In this document: piece by piece, positions 53,641-64,000 of the stretch
Layout of the letters: each line of letters opens with the position of its first letter
Numbering within the stretch: the first letter of the stretch is position 1
From: Polydactylus sextarius
Taxonomy: Eukaryota; Chordata; Actinopteri; Polynemidae
Length of the DNA: 64,000 nt
Assembly: GCA_016801845.1 (NCBI GenBank)
Contig: CM028906.1
Location: 13,394,001 to 13,458,000, forward strand
Reading direction: 5' to 3'
Translations under genes and position numbers: made by a program
Notes under the pieces: generated by a model
Told to the model about the DNA's origin: nothing
The model's input: the letters and a program-made list of their open reading frames with translations, nothing else
The model's database searches: none

Positions 53641-56600
53641 CTGTCACCTGTAGGTGTGTCTGCAGGAGGATTATGGGTTAGGGTCCACACTGCTAGGCCT
53701 AAATAAACCTGTGATGGGAGGACTCCACAGACAAACCTACTTCTTAAACGTATCTAATCCTACAAAGTTATTCTTTGTCCATTTTTTCCTCTTTGTGTGT
53801 CAGAACACTGCTTATCTACACGCACTTCACCTGGTTTCACATTTCTTTGCTCTACAGATCTCCTCTCCCCGACCTTTACCAAAGCATGTTAAAATTAAAT
53901 TTGTTAAATTTGTGTGACCCAAATACTGTTCCCTCACTCTCTGATGACCTACGTAATTGAAATCCCCTGTGCGCCTTTTATGACAAGCTGTTGAAGTTGT
54001 AGCAAAAGCTGTGTGTCCCTCTGTGTGGATGATAGACAGCCTATTGAAACTCTTGCATATGTAGAAGATGGTAATAGGTTCCTGTGGGACATGTTGCTGT
54101 GGCCGTGCCCGAGATGGCTCTCTAGTCCAAAAAAAGGGGAAAAAAAGAATATTAAATTATATGAGACAGTGCAGGCTAGCAGCGTCTCCATCAGGGACAC
54201 TCAGAGTGTATATCAGTAACATTTGTTTACTGATGCGTGTTGATTTATTATGCTTTCTCATTGAATTTATTTTCTATAAGTTTAATGTATCTGGGTTTAA
54301 CTTTGAACATCTTTCATTTTCTTGTTTACTTCACTGTTTTCACATCAGGAATGGACTTCAGCGGATAAATGATTTTCATTTAATTTATTTAATCCGCAGC
54401 CCTTGAAAACATCTAATCAGTCTTAAAACTTAATGAGATATATCTTTTTATTGATATTTTAACAAAGTGCGTTGGATGTAGTATGTTCTCTTGTCTCATT
54501 AAAATATGAACTCCAATTTGTTCACTTTAATTATCACATATAAACCTACCACACCTCCCTTGAATCCTGGCCTCATATAAAGTGTAAAGATGAATTGTGA
54601 AAAGAATGTGTTTTCTCTCAAACGCCCCCCACTCCCTCCACCCCCACCACCCCCCTCCTCCTCTCAATCTCATCAGCCACTGTGATTAAGGTTTGGCATT
54701 GGGGATTGTGCTGTCTTTTTGGAGAGATATTTCAGCTGCATTTCTGACACTCTGAAAGGAGAGGAAGATAAAGGAGGCGTCGGGGAAAAAACTCCTTCCC
54801 GTTGTGTGAGTCCTAGAGAGGGCCTTGAACCCTGCCATTCACGCCTTTCTCTCCATCAGCTGAGTCTAATTGCCAGAGAGGACAGGAGACCCCAGGCCCG
54901 ATCGTTCCTTATCCTCTTTAGCGCTTTCAGGCGAGTGAAAGGCGAGCTTCTGCTTTTGATCTTTTCTCTGATTCGCTTTTTCTTCTCTGTCATCCCTACC
55001 ATCCTCTCCTCAGGAGTGACACCAGCTCCTTTCACTGCCTGCCCCCGTCTCCATCTGCCCAAAATAATGACCAGGGCCCAGGCATTATTAAACAGAGGTG
55101 GAGAAGGGAGGTCAGCACTGGGAGAGGGAGGTCTGGATGGGGACTCCAAACTTGTCTAAGGAGGGGTGCCCCTATTCCAAATCTACTCGGTAGCCTCTCG
55201 GTGTTCCCCTAGATTCATCCCTTACAGTTTTCATGGCCTTATGCTGCAGAAGGCCCATTCTTTAACAGACCACGGACGTGAAGGCTCGTCCTTTCCCAGA
55301 GGCGCAGCTACAATAAGACCCCAGGCTGTTTGAAACAATGGGGCCTGTGTGATCTCTCAGCCAGACTCAGGATGAGATGATGCCTTGCTTGCCAGTCCCA
55401 TGGGAGGGTAGACCCAGTGGTCATTGTTGACAGCTAATGGACAGCATCTTTCCACTGGCAGGTCCCCCAGCAGACTGTGTCATTTTAGGTTGCTTAATAA
55501 CAACACTCTGGCTGGACCAACGGAGGAATTCTATCAAGAACAGCAGTTTGTTTGCAGATGAAAATCATTCCCCTCACAAATCTCAAAAGCTAACACTGGG
55601 GGGTGATTGGATGAATGCAGCCGGCGAGCAAAGACTGCATTCAGCAGGGGGAAATTCAATATAACTTATGAAAAGAGAAACTGGTCATATGTCTGAAAAG
55701 ACCAGAATTAGCATCACTTCATTCAGAGGGAACAACAAAATTACAGCCATTTGTTTTTTGTTAAACCAGAACAGAGACGTACTGACAGCTAATAACGGCG
55801 CCGCACATGCTGACACACAAGGTGCGGGACAATGCAAAAGACGTCAGACGAAGACTTAACATAGTCTGCAATTACACACACGGCACGTATGGGAGAGCAA
55901 ATGCGGACATTGTGTTTGGAATGAGTCAGATCAGTTTTAGAAATGATGTAGCTGCCGTCATCCGTCTAAAGGCTACTCTCATTTCCCACAGGGATGAAGC
56001 ACATGCACTTTCAGAGAATGTACACATATAATATATATATACACACACGTGTATATTTCATATTGTTATTTTATTCATGTGCACCTGCATTGTAACAGCA
56101 CAGGTGCACTTATAATGCTACTGAAGCCGCTGTGAGGGATAAAGACAGACAGTGGTGTAGACTGTGTTGTTGTCCTTGGTTTGCTTTTCAGTCCGTTTGC
56201 TATTAACACCGAGAGCTCATGAGCTGAAAAGAACACAAAACATCTTTGAAGGGCAAATATGTGACATCAGTCCCATTATATGTGGACAAAATCCCAATAA
56301 AACATAAAAAAAAAAAAAAAAAAACACAGCCGTGCTGATTTTTTTTTTCAATCAATGTCAGCTTGCGATGAATGGCCTCTCTCGTCTGTTCTGAGCAGAA
56401 GGTCTGGCATTCAGGCAATTTTTACATCTGCTCCTATATTTGATTTTATTTTTTTATTTTACAAAGAAAGCAATAATTTCAAAACAACATACAAAACTCC
56501 CAAAAGTAATAGTCTAAATGCATCATGCCTACAAAGCCTCCACGATAGCTGTGTTTTGACTGCAACTTTATATTTCCAATACAATCCATGAATCCATTAT

Positions 56601-59600
56601 TCGTATAGAATAAAAAGTGAAAGACTGAAATAGAAACTTCTTCGCTGCAGATCTTTAACTTAAACTGTCACAATAGAAGTCAAGTACTGAGCTTCTGGGT
56701 TAAGTACAATTTAAAAAAATGATTTAACATTAGAAATATTCCATGAAGCAAAATAATTTAAATAATATATTAGTATGTATTATATTGCTATATTATTTTG
56801 TTATTGTTATTGCTGATCATTTTACTGTTGTAGTTGTTCAAATGGAGCTAATTTGAATATTTAATATCATGGCTAATTTCATGTTGTCAGCTGGAGAAGG
56901 AAAACTTTGTTGTGTTTTTCTTTCTGTACATTCTATGTTTCTGTTTCCTCTATATATATATATAAAAATATATTAAAAGTGTAGTAGTAGTAAGTGGCTC
57001 AGGCCAGAGTATGTGATAGATCCTGGAGTGCAGGAGCAGGAGGGGGAGGAGGGTGGGAGGAAAAGGGCAGAGTGTTAGGTCAGGCTGATAGAGATGTCAG
57101 CACTGCTTCAGTAATCTTGTGACGCCTGAGAGAGTGGCAGAAAGAAAAAGAAGAAGAAGAAGAAGCAGGGGAGGGAGCAGGGCGGCTGAAAGACCAGCGG
57201 CTTGGTGACAGCAGAAGCAGAGACCACCCCAACAACAGCAGCAGGGGATGCTGGGAGCAGAGGGAGGGCTGGGGCATGGGGGGGGTGGAGGTTACTGGGT
57301 GGTGGGAGGGAGGGAGAGAGGGTTTGGAGTGTGGGCTGAGGGGGGAGTGTGAGGAGTGAAGCCGCGGGGGAAAGCTGATCTTCACTAACACATTATAGGT
57401 GATAGTTAACCCTCCTCCTCTTAACAGTGTGTTAGAGACGGAGAGACTGGTGAGTCAGTTATGAACGCAGTGGAGGACTGAAGCCTCGTCTACTTCATTT
57501 ACCATCTCCAGCCGGCTGGAGCTTCTCTTCTACTGCTGTATGAAAACCACCAGTACACACACCAGTGAGGATTTGCATAAGATCAAGAACGAGTGAAAAT
57601 GGATTTTAGTGCAATAATGGCCCTTTAATGAGCACAGCCTAAATCTGAAATTTGAATATATTTAAATATATTTAATTATATATTTTCATACACACATGCA
57701 TAGTCGCTATGTTGCTTATGTCATGTACACGCACTAACATTAAATCCACCTACAGAAACACAACCATATTGTATATTTGGCTGTGAAAGCAGAGCCTTCA
57801 GAGTCTAGTCTTCAGTTTAATGGCTGACCCGGTAATGAAATGTGATTCAGGTGGTAGATGGATATCTGTAGTGAAATATCTCCCCTAGTTCACTGGCTGC
57901 AGCCCAGACATTGCCTTCTGCTTGCTCCCGCTGTAAAGTGTGATCTGCCGCGTTTGGCCTTTTTGTCTGCGACAATTACGTTCACCATTAACAAGCTTTC
58001 TTCTGTTATTTTTCATATCAATTAGAGGAGGATGGTAATTTGAGCTGATAGTGGAGTCGGTGCTGAGAGGTTCAGTGGTGATGCTGTGGGCGTACGGGGG
58101 ACAGTTAATGTCACAACAAAGTCTGGCTTTTGTTTGGTTGCACTGTGGCTGCAGTCTTCTGTATTTACTACTTTTCCAGTACGTGTTTGGTCAGAAAATA
58201 TAGACATCTTATTTTGAAACAGTGTCAACTTTAATGTGATTTCCAATAAAGTTGATCTTAAGGATTGGCATAATGGACATTAGAAAGTAGTATCAGCTAA
58301 AATGAAGCTGGTAAAATACTTCTGTTTCACTACAGCCTTCACTGCACACATTTCCCTCCATAATGTATAGTAGTATGCAAATGTGGAAACATTATTTGGG
58401 CACATCTGTCATATCAGCTGTCGCTAATTAATTTTAACTCTGTGGGAAACTTGATGATAGTCCAAAATTAAACTTGTGCGTCGTGGGTCTGCGCAGCCAA
58501 AGGTCATATGTGAGGGAAGAAGCTCTCTGTGACACCACTGTACGAGCGTGAGTGAACAGAATTTTTCTGTAGCTCCAACAGAGCGATACATCCTTTCTCT
58601 AGCTGATCACAACATGTCCCAGCTTCCATTCATACCATATCTGTGATTAACGCTGATAAACTTTATAGTTCAACAAGATTCAAGGTTCCTTTATTTGTCA
58701 AACACAGTTATACAAGGTCAATATGTAGTGGCGTTTTCGTTTTTGAAAAAAGTGAAGAATGCAAGGTTTATTTCAATGCGGCAGATCGTATTTATTAAAC
58801 ATAAACATTACATTTATTGTAAGTATCAGACTGGACTTGGTATTGGCAGATAGCCAGGATGGAATGATTTGGATCTGTTCTGTTAACTACCATCTTTTGG
58901 CGTCTGATAACTCACAACAAACTCATGGATGTGCTTAATAATCTGGAATAACTGGATCAACAGCAGAGGTTTGGTTTCAGAGGTTATTCAACCATATAAA
59001 TACATTCAAATACTGTTTCCTGCATTTATACATGTTTATATCAATGTGGCAAATAACTATAATTACACTGACATCAGTTATCATGCTTTCTGTTTATGTT
59101 TGCTGTGTGAATAACAATATTTTTTCCCCTCTAACACCATAATTCCTTTTAGTTTCTTTAGCAGAGACCATATACTTGATGATAAATAATGTATTTCTAT
59201 CCTCATGGCACAATCATCACTGAAGATGGAGATGGAACAAACATGCACTTCCTGCCAGTGGGAAGTGCACATTGGCCGATAGGTAAGATTCAGGCCAAAA
59301 ACAAGAAAAGAAACAGTACAGAAGGGACTTGGTAATGCTCATAAAGCTCATTTGCTGTAAACACACTGCAGTGATTCATGGTGACTCAATGTGTCAACAT
59401 TTTAGTAGACTCGAGCCTGTTCCTCTCATGATCTCGGTGAGTGCACAGAGCTGAAACTTTGAAGTGTGGGGAGGGGTAAAAGTAGGATTTGAAAATGAGA
59501 AGAGAGGCAGTTCTCTGTTGGGAATTTTATCCTCGTCTTCCGTCGTATTCCAAATTGTAGAATTTCAGACGGGGATCTGTGTGAACATGCCTACACCAGC

Positions 59601-62600
59601 GCTGACTGATTGTCAAACGTGGTGCTAATTTCAGTCTGAATGCCTGCGATGGTGGCAGCGATGCTCCTGCTGCTCTGTGGCATGACTAACACTTCATACT
59701 GAGGCAGCAGTACAGCGATGAATCCTCCTCCTGCCCTCTCCGTCCTCTTTGTCTGAGCTGCAGAGAGGGCTGCAGGATGCCCGACAGTGCCACGGCTCAG
59801 ATAATGACTTATTGATAGGACAGGATGCTGAGTGCCCTGAGTATATTAGCATGATGCCAGCTGGTTGCGCTACCACCCAGAGCATTGCTAATGCAATTAC
59901 CTGTAGATGGCCTGTACACAGAGGATGTCATTTTTTATTACTTTTTTTTTTTGTTTGTTTGTTTCTCTAAATGAAAACTGCATCATATCTTATTTGCTAC
60001 CAGGAGGTTTTAACCTAAATGGTACATTTACTGTAGACCGAAAAGAACAGTTTTTTATTTATCTTAATAAAGGTTCATAAAGGGAGCATTGATGACTTTG
60101 CAGTTGATTGATATTTAAATTAACACGGTCTACAAATACATTTTTGCTTCTCCGATAATGATAAAGACAACAAAAGCATAAATGGACAGGCCAAGGCATG
60201 GCGAATTCCCACGTTACCCCGTTGACATCCTTGTACACCGAGATGAAAAACATTTCTAACTGGGCCAAAGAAATAATTCAAGGGAGCTTCACAGAGAGAG
60301 AGAGGGGGAGAGAGGGGAGGTAGCTGCTAGATTTCCAGCATGTCCACATATGAGAGTCATTCGCCCAGGGCTGGCCGACGCAGCGACATTGTGCGCCTGT
60401 CATAGCTGCCCTTCAACGGCAGATGAAGCTGTCAGCGGGACGATGACTTTATTCTGACAGCTGCTCCGCCCTCTCTCTTCAGAGCATTGCAAATAAATAT
60501 GTTGGGTTTCAAAGCTGCCAAGCCAGACGTTGGACAGTGGGTCAGGGGGCCAAACGCGGAGCAAAAGCATTCCCTTCCCCTCGTAACCTGTTCTCAATGA
60601 GCCTGGTCACCTCGCCAGGGCACCCATTCAGTGTGAGCCATCCAAAGGGCCCCGGGGCCCCAGATCTCACACACATTGCCTGCCGGGGGAATTCTGTGAG
60701 ACTCTCTGTCCCTGTGACAGCCATCACTCTCTCTCTGTCTCTGTTCTCTGTGTATCTCTCTGTGCACCACATCACAGAGCCAAAATATCTTCTTTAGAGA
60801 GAAATTGCGAATACAATAAACAGTTGAAACTGTTGGTGACAGAATGACTGACTCACCGTGACATGAAAAATCTGCTGATAAAGTTCACTTTGATGATGAA
60901 GTCAAGTTTCATCATGTAGGTAACACAACAGACAGAGAATATATCCAGCTGATATGAAAAACTGGGGATCTGTGGGATCACAGAATATTCATTCTTAAAA
61001 ATTTATCTTCTGTATTTGGCATATTTAGCTTCAACCTCACAACATATTTTTACACAGAATGAGGATTGTGTGTCTTCGATCTTTTAACATAGGAATCGCA
61101 GCAGGAAGGGCGGTCTCAGCGGTCAGCATTGAGACGAGGAACAATCACTGCAGCCACCAACACCTCTTTCAGTCTATGAGCATATGGACGTGTTTCATTT
61201 TCAGTATTGTTTTTCAGATATAATTGGAAAAAGTTGAATTAATTATGAAATTCTGAAGATGAAAAGAGAAAGCACAAAGTCCCTGAAGGATTTTGGATCA
61301 ACTGAAGAAAACAAAAATGAAAAAAAAAAAAAAAAAAAAAGAAAAATCAAAATCATTCTGATGAAGAAATTTTTCCTTTGCTTTTTTTTTTTTAATCTTA
61401 AACCACTGAGCTCATGTGAACAAACTGTACCAGATGATAAATCATATCATATCCCTTCACACATGGACACTAAGAGAAAAGCCTCTTAAAAGATCAAGTA
61501 TATGAATCTGTAATACACAAACCACAGACTCATAAAAATATGTCTGACTACATTTGTCTACAACTTTGAAATTTTTTATTACCAGTATTTTTATTATTTA
61601 TTTATTTATTGCCTCAGTCACTGGTATCGCTGTACATAAATCTGAAAATGTAAAATTGTGAGGGCAATGTTAAATTTTTACTATAGCTTTTTTTTTTTTT
61701 TAAGTATCTCATATATATATTAAAGGGGGACAAATCAAATACTGACAGAGATAAACGCTTCCTGGAAACCATCTATTTAACTACATTTCACTTACTCTGT
61801 CATTATATAACAGATTATAGTCTGCCATTACATAACACATGTAAAGGGAAGTGATCCTCCTTGAACGCAGCTCAGTGCAAAACTGATGCTAATTTATGGA
61901 TTAAGATTCATTTGTTAGACGTCATTGGACTTAAATGTAGGACTTCCATATAAAATCCATATAATTAGTATTTATATTGTTAAATAAAATATTAAAGTTT
62001 ATGCTGAGAAATAGTAAGCGGGACTCCTGATGTACTTTAATAAGTGAAAAAATGGTAGAAAATAACAATATTAATAAAATAACAATTAACTAAGTAAAAG
62101 TAAATATCTGCAGATGTTCTTTATTTTATGTAAAATGGTGTTTTTTTTATGTTTAATACTGATATTAATATGGATTAATGTTTCAATCTGCATCATTTGG
62201 AGATGAGTTTGAGTTTTTCTCCCTCTGTAGAGCTCACTAACAGGACTTTAATTTGAAATAAGTTTAATCTGTTTTTTATGCTTTGTGGCACCACTATACA
62301 AAGACAGGTGAGTCAGCTCAACTCTACCACTGAGGCTGGAATCTCAAATGATCACACTTAAGAAAACTATTTTCAATGCATCCTAAACTGTGTCTTGTCT
62401 TTCTCTTTTTATGACACTTTTTAGATTTTGGTGCTCAAATGTAAAGCTGACCTTGACATTACAGTTATCTCGTTATCAGTTATCAGTCACAGTTATCTTC
62501 TTGTGAATCCGATATATATGGAGGGAATTTTGTTACATGTTATCATTTATGTTCACAGCAGCAGTGTTCAGAGTGTAGTGGTGTGGACACACACAGGTCC

Positions 62601-64000
62601 ACACAACTATTTATAAAGTGTCGTGGAGTAGCTGAAGCTGTAGCAGTTTATTGTCACAAATTTGTCTGTTTTAGTGGTTTTACTTCTTTTAAACTGTTCT
62701 CTTTTTTTACACCTTCATGTTGACAATGTACATATTTTCTAGTACAAATCAAATTTTCATCTTGTTGTTTGTGTCTATATGTACAAACAACCTAAATTCT
62801 CACCTGATGTGTTTCAACACAAAACACACACACACACACAAAAACACCCAAAACAAAACAAAACAAAACAAAAAAACAACTTTAAATTACCTTTTACTTA
62901 TTGGAATTAGAACAAGTTAGTTTCAGGGAATTGAGGTTATTTATATGTCTGCTGTAGTCCAGGTTCCTACACAGAAACATTACAAACAACCAGCAGTAAT
63001 GAGATCAAGAGGTCAAAGGTCACAGCACACACACAATATTCCTGTGACCCATGAGTGATCATAGATGATTAACAAGTGCTCAGAAGGAAATCAGAGTCTC
63101 TGTGTCTTTGTTGGGAACAATGCTCGGCTAAAGGCAACAGGAGACACATGGAGGCTGTGGCTCCGCTGTTATCAGTTCACTGACACGTCTCTCTGACATC
63201 AACAGCGTCCACACGAATCACTGCCTCCAGTCACTCAGATGTTTATCTGAGAGCTCGGTGTCATGTTCAAAGCCCTGTTCTCCCACTTCCCCAGTCTATA
63301 CAGGTCATTCGCAGCTTTAACCTCTTGTATGTTCTTTTCAAAATAAAACAGGTAAATAAACAGAACATATACAGTAGGTGGATTATGTTATAATGTTATC
63401 TCTATTCTGTGTTTTAATGTTTGACTTCATAATACTCTTAATATTGTTGTAGAAACAATCAGTATTGATTTTAAGAAGGAAGAGTTATGTCATACCCATG
63501 GATGTTTACTTATATGAATATAGTTGATACCATAACAAGTTTTCATAATGTAGAAATTATCGGTATTACCTTTCTGTCTGGATTTGATGTTTGTGAGCTT
63601 ACTAGTATCTTTGTGGTTCATTTCTTTTGGTACAGGTACAAATATTTGTCTAAATCTGAATTTTGTTATTTAAGTGATTATCTCAACAGCAGCCACTGGG
63701 CAACATTTCACACATGATTCTCATGGCTCACATCCATCAACACCCTTTCAAAAACATGTCAGGTTAGACGTTAGACTGGATGCTCTGCACTGAAATGTGT
63801 ATTTTGCACATGATGATGCAGGTTTAATAAAAAAAAAAAACTGTTTTAGTAAGTTCTGAACTGAAGTGTTCCATTTTTTTGCTGATTTTTCTCTGAAAGG
63901 AGTGCAGAAAAGTCAACTGAAACAACTGAAATTAGTCTCGGGAACAGAGTGATGGAGTCATACTGATATTCAAGGAACATTTCAGTGTAAAATACGTTTC
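53641..64000. other. Gene-free flank (possible regulatory desert)
   Basis: No coding gene or RNA gene is supported over 10.3 kb. Repeat content is low: short AT runs, polyA/T runs near 56309, 61320 and 63830, a GA-rich tract near 57120-57330, a possible fish repeat fragment at 58675-58735, and CA/AAAAC repeats at 62825-62870. Several complex blocks (54660-55860, 59570-59930, 60340-60760) look like candidate conserved non-coding DNA. All open frames here lack recognisable motifs or splice structure. Confidence 0.5.
62825..62870 (+). repeat. (CA)n and (AAAAC)n simple repeats
   Basis: An eight-unit CA run is followed by several AAAAC units. Confidence 0.9.

Noticed and set aside
54719..55159. 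A 146-codon plus-strand open frame in the gene-free flank
   Set aside because: It has no domain, signal or splice context, and an overlapping antisense frame is equally long; chance in GC-richer DNA is more likely.
1..64000. CRISPR arrays, bacterial operons, prophage or integrated viral genes
   Set aside because: No regularly spaced repeats, prokaryotic gene layout or viral gene set is visible; the window is a vertebrate chromosome.

Overview
The window is nuclear DNA of a ray-finned fish, most likely a percomorph teleost. The evidence is a MEF2A-type and an MCTP2-type gene in teleost form, fish tRNA-derived SINEs, abundant CA/GT microsatellites, and a single-exon choriolysin (hatching enzyme) gene; loss of introns from HCE genes is known in advanced teleosts. 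All gene calls come from reading splice sites, reading frames and protein motifs by eye. No database search was run.

Region by region. Positions 1-2067 are intronic sequence of mef2a. Positions 2068-10393 (+) hold seven exons for the C-terminal 368 residues of the transcription factor MEF2A, from the alpha2 alternative exon to the stop; the MADS/MEF2 DNA-binding exons lie upstream of the window. Its 3' UTR runs to a polyadenylation signal near 11872. About 1.3 kb later, on the same strand, lies a plausible ETS-site promoter (13160-13530) for mctp2. The mctp2 coding sequence can be followed through 22 exons from 19649 to 48397 (885 aa): an N-terminal disordered region, three C2 domains, two membrane segments and a short basic C-terminus. 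Its probable polyadenylation signal is at 49212. On the minus strand, 52753-53538 is an intact intronless high choriolytic enzyme gene (261 aa astacin metalloprotease) with a TATA box and a polyadenylation signal. From 53.7 to 64 kb I see no gene; some complex, low-repeat stretches there could be conserved non-coding elements.

The most unusual structure is in the first coding intron of mctp2. About 2.25 kb, covering most of the first coding exon and adjoining intron (19794-22042), is repeated almost identically at 25211-27454. The two copies exactly flank an antisense, 5'-truncated, frameshifted non-LTR retrotransposon (22043-25210) carrying a reverse transcriptase, a zinc knuckle and a PD-(D/E)XK restriction-like endonuclease. 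This could be a retrotransposon insertion with a giant target-site duplication, another duplication event, or an assembly artefact. The second exon copy has no natural acceptor and a net one-base loss, so it is probably a dead exon.

No operon-like relation exists among these genes. MEF2A is a nuclear transcription factor of muscle and neurons, MCTP2 an ER/endosomal-membrane C2 protein, and HCE a secreted protease of hatching gland cells.
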